From Sunxiuqinia sp965372405 (GTDB taxonomy: Bacteria; Bacteroidota; Bacteroidia; Bacteroidales; Prolixibacteraceae): DNA of 64,000 bases. Location of the stretch: contig CBDVCE010000008.1 of NCBI GenBank assembly GCA_965372405.1, forward strand, positions 1 to 64,000. Direction: 5' to 3'. Under the pieces are notes generated by a model. The model saw only the letters and a list, made by a program, of their open reading frames with translations. It was not told the origin of the DNA and made no database searches. A program made the translations under genes and the position numbers. Below, one piece after another: positions 33,457 to 41,389 of the stretch. Within the stretch, counting starts at the first letter, position 1, and each line of letters opens with the position of its first letter.

Positions 33457-35877
33457 TTAGAATTTAGCGGTGAATTTCAGATTAAGCTTTCTGTTGGTTA
33501 AATAGTTTGGTACAGCGAACATATCTCCAGCGTTGCTACTTACCCAAAAATAAGAAACGGTATTGTTTATGCCGAGTAGGTTTAATACTTCCAAACTTAC
33601 CGACATGCCTTTAACTTTATTCAATAAACTACCCCTTCTGAAACGACTTTCTGAACCAATTAACACCTTTGAAATTCCTAAGTCAATTCTTCGGTATGGA
33701 GGCATTCTGAAAGTATCTTGATAACGTTCAGAGTTAGGAGGGCCAACTGGTAAACGCGATCCGTAAAACGCGGCTAAATGCAATTTGTAGGTTGGATTTC
33801 CTGGGAAATAGTCCTGAAAGAAAAGACTGATATTCAGCCATTGGTCTGTAGGGCGAGGAATATATCCATGACCATCATTAACAATATCTTCTTTGGTTTG
33901 CAATAGCGAAACACTCGCCCAGGATTGAACACCACTAACAAATTCACCATTCACTTTAAAATCAAAACCTGTAGCATAACCTTTGGATTGCTGATTGGCC
34001 AGATATCGTATCTGAACATTTTCAACCTGGTAAGGAACCAATCTGGAAAAATTCTTGTAGAATAATTCAGAAGTAATTTTAAATGGTCTGTCCCATGCTC
34101 TAAAAAGATAATCAGTTCCAAATACGAATTGCGTCGATTTTTGAGCTTTAACATCTTCATGGATATTCCCATCACGGTCTTTTAACTCTTTGAAAAATGC
34201 GGGTTGCTGATAACTCCCTGCTGAAAAACGAAATACAAAATCTTGTTCCCAGTCTGGATAGTAACTTGCAGAAAGTCGGGGGCTTACAAGAAACTCTTTC
34301 GAGTAACTCCAGTAATGAGATCTTAGGCCTGCCGTCATGAACAGTTCACCAGTATTAATAGGGACAGCGTAAGTATCTTGAAAATGGGCTGTAACCCTGC
34401 TTGAATTCATTTGGTTATCAGTGTTGACAGTTCGCCAAAGTAAAATATTATCCTCTGAGAAAGGGATTGAATAGCCTGTCGAATCACGCATTTCCCATTC
34501 GTTTATCTGATCATCAATATCTTCATATTGAAACTTAAAACCCCAGTTTAGTAAGTGATTGGTGCTGCTGTAGGCTCCTTTGTGAGAAAAGCTATAAACT
34601 TTGGCATCCAGCCTGTTACGGGCATGATTTAAAAAAGAACCAACTCCCAGATTCAACACACTATCGCCCAATGATTCAGATGCCAGGTTGCGTTCCAATT
34701 GATTGAGATAATAATAACCCTGAATATCGAAATTCACTTCTTCTTCGGTTCTGAAAGTTGAAGCGATGAATTTTAGATTTAAATCATTGTTTGGATGGTA
34801 ATTTGCAGAAAGTGCACCAAGCATGGTTTTAAATTGATCTCGTTCCTGTCCTTCAAAAAATATTTTTGTATTGAATGGAGTCTGAAAAGTACCAAAAGAA
34901 GTTTCTCTGGTTTCAGGTACGAAATTGTATTGGTTTTGTGCCAGATTACCTAGAAATGAAATATCAAAGTTGTCTGAGAAATTATAGGTAATGAAAGTTT
35001 GCATATCAGTAAATCGAGGATCATATTCACCTTCCTCGTCCAGACTGCCAAGCAGGTAGCTGTTAGTTTTATATCGAACCCCGGCTATGTAGCTTAGTTT
35101 TTTATTTTTTGAAATGTCTTCAACATGAACCGAAGCCCCTAAGAGACTCGCAGAAATTGAACCGCTAAATTCAATAGGTTTTCGATATTTTATATCAAGC
35201 ACTGATGCCATTTTGTCTCCATATTTGGCTTGAAAACCACCGGCAGAAAATTCAATGGTAGATACCATATCTGAGTTGATAAAACTCAAACCTTCCTGTT
35301 GTCCTGCACGCACAAGGAACGGACGATAAATTTCAATGTCATTCACATAAACCAGGTTTTCATCAAAGTTTCCACCTCGCACTGAGTATTGTGAGCTTAA
35401 TTCATTGTTTGAAGAAACACCTGGTAAGGTTTTAATTAGTGCTTCAACACCACCTGTTGCTGCATCAGGAATAAGGTCGGTGAGATTTGCATCAATCCGT
35501 GTGATGTTGCCTTGCCCGTTGCGTTTTTGGTTAATCGTTACTTCATCCAGTTGTTCGCTGGATTCTTCCAAATTGATTGTCATCTCGATACGTTGCTCCG
35601 CTCTGGCATATAAATCCTTTTCTACTGATTTATACCCAATAGACGAAAAGACAAGGATCACTCTTTTTTTAGCAGGGACCCGTAATAAAAAATCACCTTT
35701 GCGATCGGTGGTTGTCCCGATAGGAAAGCCTTTGATAGAAACATTAACTAATTCGAGAGGCTGTCCTTTTTGGTTTTTTACTTTCCCAAAAACGGTGGCA
35801 TTATTACTTTGAGCTGCAGTTTGCAGATTTGATGAGATAAATATTATTAACAGGAGTAGATATGTGCCAAATTTCAT
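33457..35877 (-). CDS. TonB-dependent receptor with carboxypeptidase-like domain
   Basis: An 806-residue outer membrane receptor. A signal peptide (about 1-22) is followed by a carboxypeptidase-D regulatory-like domain (about 28-110), a plug (about 120-230, with ALIKTLPGVSSNNELSSQ and the SVRGGNFDENLVYVND motif) and a barrel to the terminal LKFTAKF. It lacks an STN domain and has no SusD partner, so it probably takes up a small ligand such as a metal chelate or peptide. A weak promoter match (TACCTTCG) lies about 20 bp upstream. Confidence 0.92.
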   Translation of the reverse strand: MKFGTYLLLLIIFISSNLQTAAQSNNATVFGKVKNQKGQPLELVNVSIKGFPIGTTTDRKGDFLLRVPAKKRVILVFSSIGYKSVEKDLYARAEQRIEMTINLEESSEQLDEVTINQKRNGQGNITRIDANLTDLIPDAATGGVEALIKTLPGVSSNNELSSQYSVRGGNFDENLVYVNDIEIYRPFLVRAGQQEGLSFINSDMVSTIEFSAGGFQAKYGDKMASVLDIKYRKPIEFSGSISASLLGASVHVEDISKNKKLSYIAGVRYKTNSYLLGSLDEEGEYDPRFTDMQTFITYNFSDNFDISFLGNLAQNQYNFVPETRETSFGTFQTPFNTKIFFEGQERDQFKTMLGALSANYHPNNDLNLKFIASTFRTEEEVNFDIQGYYYLNQLERNLASESLGDSVLNLGVGSFLNHARNRLDAKVYSFSHKGAYSSTNHLLNWGFKFQYEDIDDQINEWEMRDSTGYSIPFSEDNILLWRTVNTDNQMNSSRVTAHFQDTYAVPINTGELFMTAGLRSHYWSYSKEFLVSPRLSASYYPDWEQDFVFRFSAGSYQQPAFFKELKDRDGNIHEDVKAQKSTQFVFGTDYLFRAWDRPFKITSELFYKNFSRLVPYQVENVQIRYLANQQSKGYATGFDFKVNGEFVSGVQSWASVSLLQTKEDIVNDGHGYIPRPTDQWLNISLFFQDYFPGNPTYKLHLAAFYGSRLPVGPPNSERYQDTFRMPPYRRIDLGISKVLIGSESRFRRGSLLNKVKGMSVSLEVLNLLGINNTVSYFWVSSNAGDMFAVPNYLTNRKLNLKFTAKF

Positions 35878-36216
35878 TCGATTAAATAATTTATTTCCGA
35901 AGGTAATTCCGATCCTTAATGGTTGAACGGAAGAACTCCCAGAGATTGGTCATGCTCTTTTATCCCAAGTATACGAGATGGTTGTTTTATGCAAGCAAAA
36001 ATAGTATTCTTTGGCTTAAATAACTGCTAGATGGTCGATTAATTGTGTGGAATCTAGTCTATTTAGAGCATTTAATTTAACATCCTTTTGTAATAGTGCT
36101 TATTTTTTCAAAATAACCGATTCATCTTAATTATAATTTGAATTCATTTTAGCTTCAATTATATTTAAAGTCTAAACAGCTAATACTTATTTCAAGAAAT
36201 CTCTAAAACATTTGTA
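35878..36216. other. 339-bp divergent intergenic region
   Basis: Lies between the TonB receptor and heparinase-like genes, which point away from each other. Besides the promoter match at 35898-35905 I see no gene, repeat or convincing RNA structure; the sequence is very AT-rich. Confidence 0.5.
35898..35905 (-). promoter_or_regulatory. Possible -7 promoter element TACCTTCG
   Basis: The minus strand reads TACCTTCG, one base from TAnnTTTG, about 20 bp before the TonB-receptor start. Confidence 0.4.
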
Positions 36217-38118
36217 ATGAAAACTTCAACCTTAAGCAGAAACTTCATTTTTCTATGTCTATATGTGCTATCGATTGCGCTTATTTCTGAAAATACAGCC
36301 TATGCTGATGGAAATGAAAAAGATATTCCAAAGCTTCAAAACCCAATTACTGTTGAATACCTGAAAAAGAACCTTTTAAGAACTCAACCTCGTTTGGTGT
36401 TAAATAGTAAAATTGAAAGAAAACTAAAAAAGAAATTGAAAACTGATCCTGTTCTTCAGAACTTCTATAAAGCTATTCAATTAAATGCTTCTCAAGTACT
36501 GAAAGAGCCATTGCTTAAACGCGATATGGTTGGTCGTCGTTTGTTGGGCACTTCAAGGGAAATGCTTTACCGTATGAATATGTTGGGTATGGTCTATAGG
36601 TTTGAGAAATCCAAAGAAATTTTAGATAGAATTCAAGATGAACTGGTGGCTGTTTGTAACTTTACTGATTGGAATCCGTCTCATTTTTTGGATGTTGGAG
36701 AAATGTCAATGGCAATTGCAATAGCTCTTGACTGGACTGCTGGTGATTTGCCTGAATCAACGATAAAAATGGCAAAACAAGCGTTAATTGAAAAAGGAAT
36801 AAAACCAAGTTGGCCTGAAGATGGAACCCAAAATTCATGGGCTTACGGTACACATAACTGGAATCAGGTTTGTAATGGGGGAATGATAGCAGCATCGATT
36901 GCAGTTGCTGAAGATGAACCTGAGTTAGCAGCAAAAACAATTCATCGTGCGCTAGATGGCATCCCTAATTCCTTGGCTGAATATGGGCCAGATGGAATTT
37001 ATCCGGAAGGTTCTACCTATTGGTTTTATGGAACAAGTTTTTCTGTAATAACGATTGCCATGCTTGAAAGTGCTTTTGGTAGCGATTTCGGACATGCAAA
37101 CTATCCTGCTTTTATGGAGAGTGCGCTTTTTCGAACACTTGCAAATGCCCCTTCAGGATGGTATTACAATTTTGCTGATTGTGGAGATAAACGTAGTGAC
37201 AATGGTGACATTACTTTGGCTTGGTTTGCTTCAAAAACTGGGAACAAGACTTTTTTTGAAAATGATCGTTTTTTGCGTCCTGTGAAAAAAATGGCTAAGC
37301 TTTCCAGGTTAAGCGGTGCGGCATTGGTTTGGTTGTCTCAGTATGAAGAGTCTGATGAGAGAAGAATGCCAAATGTGTGGAAAGGTGATGGTGCAAATCC
37401 GGTTGTGTTTTTTACTGGTGGAGAAGATGATCCCCATCAATATTATTTTGGTGGTAAAGGGGGCAGTGCAATTGTTAATCATGGCAACATGGATGCAGGT
37501 TCGTTTATTTACGAACTTGATGGTGTCCGTTGGGTGGTTGATCCGGGCAATCAAAATTATCATGAATTGGAAAAAGCTGGTTTCGATTTATGGAATAAAA
37601 GTCAGAATTCAGATCGCTGGAAACTTCTCACAAAAAATAATTTTGGACACAGTACATTAACTGTGAATAACTTATTTCATTTAGTTGATAGAAAAGCTGA
37701 AATTATAGACTTTAAAGAAGGGGATAAGCCCGAAGCTACAATTGAATTGACTCCAGTTTTTAACGGGATGCTGAAAAGTGCGAAAAGACGGTTTGTTAAA
37801 GACAGTCCTGTTTCATTATTGATTGAAGATCAGATTGAACTCGCTGATAATACCGAGTTAGTGACATGGCAGCTTATAACTACAGCAGAAGTGGAAATTA
37901 TTGAAGGGGGGGCAATTTTGAAAAAAGAAGGAAAAAGAATGAAGTTGGAAAACTTATCTCATCCTGAATTATCAATTTCAGTTGTGTCACTTTGTCCAGC
38001 ACCATTAAAACTCGATCGTCAAATAGAAAATCTTAAGCGCCTTGAGATTCGTATTCCTGCATGGATAAGTGAAAGTGGGGCAGAAACAATTAGGATAAGA
38101 CTTTCAGGAATGAAATAG
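36217..38118 (+). CDS. Heparinase II/III-family polysaccharide lyase-like protein
   Basis: A 633-residue exported protein; the signal peptide ends near Ala30. An alpha/alpha-toroid domain (about 60-380) contains THNWNQVCNGG (212-222), where Asn is the expected charge-neutralising residue, and YPEGSTYWFYG (262-272), which supplies the catalytic Tyr. The C-terminal heparinase II/III beta-sandwich starts near 405 (GGKGGSAIVNHGNMDAGSF). This is the architecture of PL12/PL15/PL17/PL21-type lyases acting on uronic-acid polysaccharides. The PL8-type gene follows 50 bp downstream. The exact PL family is not assigned. Confidence 0.88.
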   Translation: MKTSTLSRNFIFLCLYVLSIALISENTAYADGNEKDIPKLQNPITVEYLKKNLLRTQPRLVLNSKIERKLKKKLKTDPVLQNFYKAIQLNASQVLKEPLLKRDMVGRRLLGTSREMLYRMNMLGMVYRFEKSKEILDRIQDELVAVCNFTDWNPSHFLDVGEMSMAIAIALDWTAGDLPESTIKMAKQALIEKGIKPSWPEDGTQNSWAYGTHNWNQVCNGGMIAASIAVAEDEPELAAKTIHRALDGIPNSLAEYGPDGIYPEGSTYWFYGTSFSVITIAMLESAFGSDFGHANYPAFMESALFRTLANAPSGWYYNFADCGDKRSDNGDITLAWFASKTGNKTFFENDRFLRPVKKMAKLSRLSGAALVWLSQYEESDERRMPNVWKGDGANPVVFFTGGEDDPHQYYFGGKGGSAIVNHGNMDAGSFIYELDGVRWVVDPGNQNYHELEKAGFDLWNKSQNSDRWKLLTKNNFGHSTLTVNNLFHLVDRKAEIIDFKEGDKPEATIELTPVFNGMLKSAKRRFVKDSPVSLLIEDQIELADNTELVTWQLITTAEVEIIEGGAILKKEGKRMKLENLSHPELSISVVSLCPAPLKLDRQIENLKRLEIRIPAWISESGAETIRIRLSGMK

Positions 38119-38168
38119 ATCACGTAAAAATTCAATTGATTTTGACTCTAATATATTTGAAAATCCAG

Positions 38169-40328
38169 ATGAAAATTTATCAACTCATTATAATCCTATT
38201 TCTTGGTATTCTTATTATCCCATTTCAATCCTCAGCAAATAAGGATATAAAATTAATTCGTCAACGAATAGTTACAGAATTGATGAAACAAGATGTAGAT
38301 GATAGTTATGTTGATAATCTGTTAGGTTCATTTCAAAAAGATAGTACGTGGGTTGGAATTAACTATGATGATGTTTCACGCACAGGTTTTGAACATAGCA
38401 GACATGCCGGTAATTTGGTTTATTTGGGTAGGGCTTATAAAAAGCAGAATTCAGAATTCTTTGAAAGCGAAAAAGTAAAACAGATTATCGAGATGGCTCT
38501 GGCTTTCTGGGTTAGGAAGGATTTTATTTGTGATAATTGGTGGCACAATCAGATTGGTATTCCGACATCTTTTGTGAGTCTGATGTTGATTGTTGGAGAT
38601 GATCTTTCAGATGATTTAATTGAAAGCATTCAGCCTATTATTGGTCGTGCAAATTTGAATGCTTCAGGTGCACGACCTAGTGGAGACCGAATAAAGATTG
38701 CAGCTATCTTGGCTAAGAATCTTCTTTTTATTGAAGACTTTGAGCAGTTTAAGCATGTTATTCGAATCATTGAGGGCGAAATAAAGTTTGCTACAGAACG
38801 AGGGATGCAATATGATTATAGCTTTCATCATCGTGTTGATAGAGTGAACAATACACTTTCATATGGTTTAAGTTATGCCGGAGCTTTTGTTGAGTGGGCA
38901 TATTATGTTGAAGGCACTAGTTTCTCTTTTTCAGATGATAAATTAAATCATTTAATAGATTATTATTTGGATGGAATTTGCAAACATCTTGTTTATGGGA
39001 AATATACAGACCCGGGTGCTAAAAACAGGAGTATCTCTCGTAAAGGAAGCTTTAAATCACATGGTATTGGAATACCTGAAAAATTAATTAGGACTACAAG
39101 TTATCGTAAAGATGAGCTTGAAAAAATCATAGATATAAGAAAAGGTAACTCACTTCCGGGATTATCACATTGTACCTTTTATTGGCACTCAGAACATTTT
39201 GTTTTTCAACGACCTGATTTTTTCACTTCGGTCAGGATGTATTCAACCCGAAATGCAAATATGGAAGAACCGTATAACAGCGAAGGTTTATTGAATCATC
39301 ATCGTGGAGATGGCACAAATCATATTTTGCTAAAAGGGGATGAGTATCATGGAATTTGGCCAGTTTATGATTGGCAAAAGATACCAGGAGCTACAATTAT
39401 GCAAAAGTCTGAATTTCCTTTAGAGCAGGAGATTCAAAAACATGGGCTAGCTGAATTTGCAGGAGCAGTTACCGATGGGAAATATGGAGCGGCAGCTTTT
39501 GATTTTATTAGTCCACATGATCCTTTAAAAGCACGTAAAGCATGGTTCTTTTTTGATAATGAATATGTTTGTTTAGGTGCAGGAATAACAAGTTCAACAA
39601 ACCTTCCTGTGGTAACAACTATAAACCAATGCTTACTCAATGGGAGTGTTTTTATAATGAAAGATCGAAAGCTCGAAGTTTTGAATAATGAAGAGCATAA
39701 ATTGGAAAATGTCGATTGGGTTTTGCACAATGATGTTGCATATGTTTTTCCCAAGAATACATCGATCAATCTTAAAAATAATACTGCTAATGGAAGTTGG
39801 TTTCGAATTAGCAAACAAAACCGTACATCTAAAAATAAAGTAAAAATGGACGTTTTTAATTTATGGATTGATCATGGGGAACAAGTCGAAGACGCAACAT
39901 ATCAGTACATAGTTAAGCCTGCTGTCAGCCTAAAGCAATTGATTGCATCGAAAGGCAAAAATCAAATTAAAGTACTTTCGAATACTTCTGAATTACAGGC
40001 GGTAGTTAATTCGAAATTAGAGATGTATCAACTTGTTTTTTATAGATCTGGAGAATTAAACTTTTCTGAAAAAAACAAAATTATTTGCAATAGCTCTGGA
40101 ATGTTCATGGTAAAAATGAATGGTGAAAAGATTAAAGAAATTACTGTTTCTGATCCAAGTAGGAAATTGGCAGAGATTAATTTTTCAATTTCATCAAATA
40201 TTCAAGTTGAAAAAGATAATATTCAATGTAGCTGGAACGATTCTATTCATATGAGTGATATTTCGATTTCCCTACCTCTGGGAGTATATGCAGGCAAAAG
40301 TGTAACTATTAATCTCCTGGAACTCTAA
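38169..40328 (+). CDS. Polysaccharide lyase family 8-type protein
   Basis: About 719 residues from ATG 38169, which begins right at the signal peptide; ATG 38136 would add 11 residues. The N-terminal toroid carries DNWWHNQIGIP (Asn127), YDYSFHHR (His220/221) and YGLSY (Tyr232), corresponding to the Asn-His-Tyr active site of chondroitin AC/hyaluronate lyases. The central supersandwich has HHRGDGTNHILLKGDEY and DFISP. PL8 enzymes cleave hyaluronan, chondroitin or xanthan. The FHHR segment differs from the usual QHG loop, so the substrate may differ too. Confidence 0.85.
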   Translation: MKIYQLIIILFLGILIIPFQSSANKDIKLIRQRIVTELMKQDVDDSYVDNLLGSFQKDSTWVGINYDDVSRTGFEHSRHAGNLVYLGRAYKKQNSEFFESEKVKQIIEMALAFWVRKDFICDNWWHNQIGIPTSFVSLMLIVGDDLSDDLIESIQPIIGRANLNASGARPSGDRIKIAAILAKNLLFIEDFEQFKHVIRIIEGEIKFATERGMQYDYSFHHRVDRVNNTLSYGLSYAGAFVEWAYYVEGTSFSFSDDKLNHLIDYYLDGICKHLVYGKYTDPGAKNRSISRKGSFKSHGIGIPEKLIRTTSYRKDELEKIIDIRKGNSLPGLSHCTFYWHSEHFVFQRPDFFTSVRMYSTRNANMEEPYNSEGLLNHHRGDGTNHILLKGDEYHGIWPVYDWQKIPGATIMQKSEFPLEQEIQKHGLAEFAGAVTDGKYGAAAFDFISPHDPLKARKAWFFFDNEYVCLGAGITSSTNLPVVTTINQCLLNGSVFIMKDRKLEVLNNEEHKLENVDWVLHNDVAYVFPKNTSINLKNNTANGSWFRISKQNRTSKNKVKMDVFNLWIDHGEQVEDATYQYIVKPAVSLKQLIASKGKNQIKVLSNTSELQAVVNSKLEMYQLVFYRSGELNFSEKNKIICNSSGMFMVKMNGEKIKEITVSDPSRKLAEINFSISSNIQVEKDNIQCSWNDSIHMSDISISLPLGVYAGKSVTINLLEL

Positions 40329-40431
40329 AAAAGATTGATTACTAATTGTAGGCTACGATTCTCCGTTTCCCGTTTATCCATAATTTTCTGGAGTTCATCG
40401 AAAAAATGAATGGTTTTGTTGTTTGCTGCAA

Positions 40432-40439
40432 TAGTTTTG
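40432..40439 (+). promoter_or_regulatory. Possible -7 promoter element TAGTTTTG
   Basis: Matches TAnnTTTG, 47 bp upstream of the head-GIN gene. A TTTG 13 bp upstream is closer than a normal -33 box, so support is partial. Confidence 0.4.
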
Positions 40440-40486
40440 TTGTAGCAATGAAAACAATTAAGCAATAACCTCAAAAATTTGAACAG

Positions 40487-41191
40487 ATGAAATATATTGG
40501 AATAACCGGTTTGATGTTTGTCTTTGGAATGATGGTTTCACAACTATTTGCTGCTCCTTCCGGTTGGGATGATGATGAAGTCAGGTCTTATGATGTCGCA
40601 GACTTTACCCGAATTCACCTTGAAGGGGGATACAGCGTTATTTTGGAGCAATCGGATGAACCGGGACTCAAGATTAGAGCCGATGAAGAAGCATTTCGAT
40701 ATATTGATGTGGATAGCAACGATGAGACTCTTCGCCTTCGTATTACCAAAAAGAAATTTGATTTTAACAAGTTAGAACTTTACATCAAATTTAAAGATTT
40801 GAGTGATTTGCATATTGAAGGCGGGGTTACCCTCGAAACTAAAGGCTACCTTGATTTGGATGATTTAAATATTCATGTTGAGGGTGGTGCTAAAATTGAA
40901 ATGGAATTAAAGGTAGATGAGTTGGATGTTCTTGGAGAAGGTGGTGTAAGTTTTGATTTTAAAGGGGTTGCAAATCGTGTTGATGCAAGAATCTCAGGAG
41001 CTGGATATCTGGATGCGGTTGAGCTTCGTGCAAAACATGTAGTATTTGAGATTGAAGGTGTTGGTGCTGGTTCTGTATATGCTACAGAAACCTTAAAAGC
41101 AGTTATTGAAGGCGTTGGTAAAATAAAATATAGGGGAGAACCCGAAGTTGAAAAACATATTGGAGGTATTGGATTTGTGAGTAAAGAATAG
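40487..41191 (+). CDS. Head-GIN domain protein (DUF2807)
   Basis: A 234-residue exported protein with a signal peptide (about 1-22). The head-GIN/DUF2807 right-handed beta-helix is formed by repeated strands: FTRIHLEGGYSVILEQ, DLHIEGGVTLETKG, DLNIHVEGGAKIEM, DVLGEGGVSFDFKG and ISGAGYLDA, with glycine at each turn. Such proteins sit in the periplasm or outer membrane; the role is unknown and the old auto-transporter adhesin label is not supported. A hairpin terminator follows at 41230. Confidence 0.9.
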   Translation: MKYIGITGLMFVFGMMVSQLFAAPSGWDDDEVRSYDVADFTRIHLEGGYSVILEQSDEPGLKIRADEEAFRYIDVDSNDETLRLRITKKKFDFNKLELYIKFKDLSDLHIEGGVTLETKGYLDLDDLNIHVEGGAKIEMELKVDELDVLGEGGVSFDFKGVANRVDARISGAGYLDAVELRAKHVVFEIEGVGAGSVYATETLKAVIEGVGKIKYRGEPEVEKHIGGIGFVSKE

Positions 41192-41229
41192 TAGTTTTTT
41201 TAAGATTAGTTTAGTTAGTAAGTCTTAAA

Positions 41230-41260
41230 GGCTATCCGTGAATAACGGGTGGCCATTTTT
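41230..41260 (+). terminator. Terminator after the head-GIN gene
   Basis: Stem GGCTATCCG / CGGGTGGCC (two G-T pairs), 7-nt loop, followed by a T5 tract. Confidence 0.65.
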
Positions 41261-41331
41261 GATGCTTGATTCTGAATAATCGATTATTACATAATCCTAA
41301 AATATGAATGCTAGCTGCACTTTTAATAGAA

Positions 41332-41363
41332 TAGCCTTTCCCATCAGTTGACAGGAAAGGCTA
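41332..41363 (-). terminator. Terminator of the DUF4838 gene
   Basis: A 10-bp perfect stem TAGCCTTTCC / GGAAAGGCTA with a 12-nt loop, 27 bp past the DUF4838 stop. The flanking T-rich tract on the minus strand is short, so it is a moderate terminator. Confidence 0.6.
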
Positions 41364-41389
41364 GTTTGAAAAGTTTATGTTTTAGTTCT

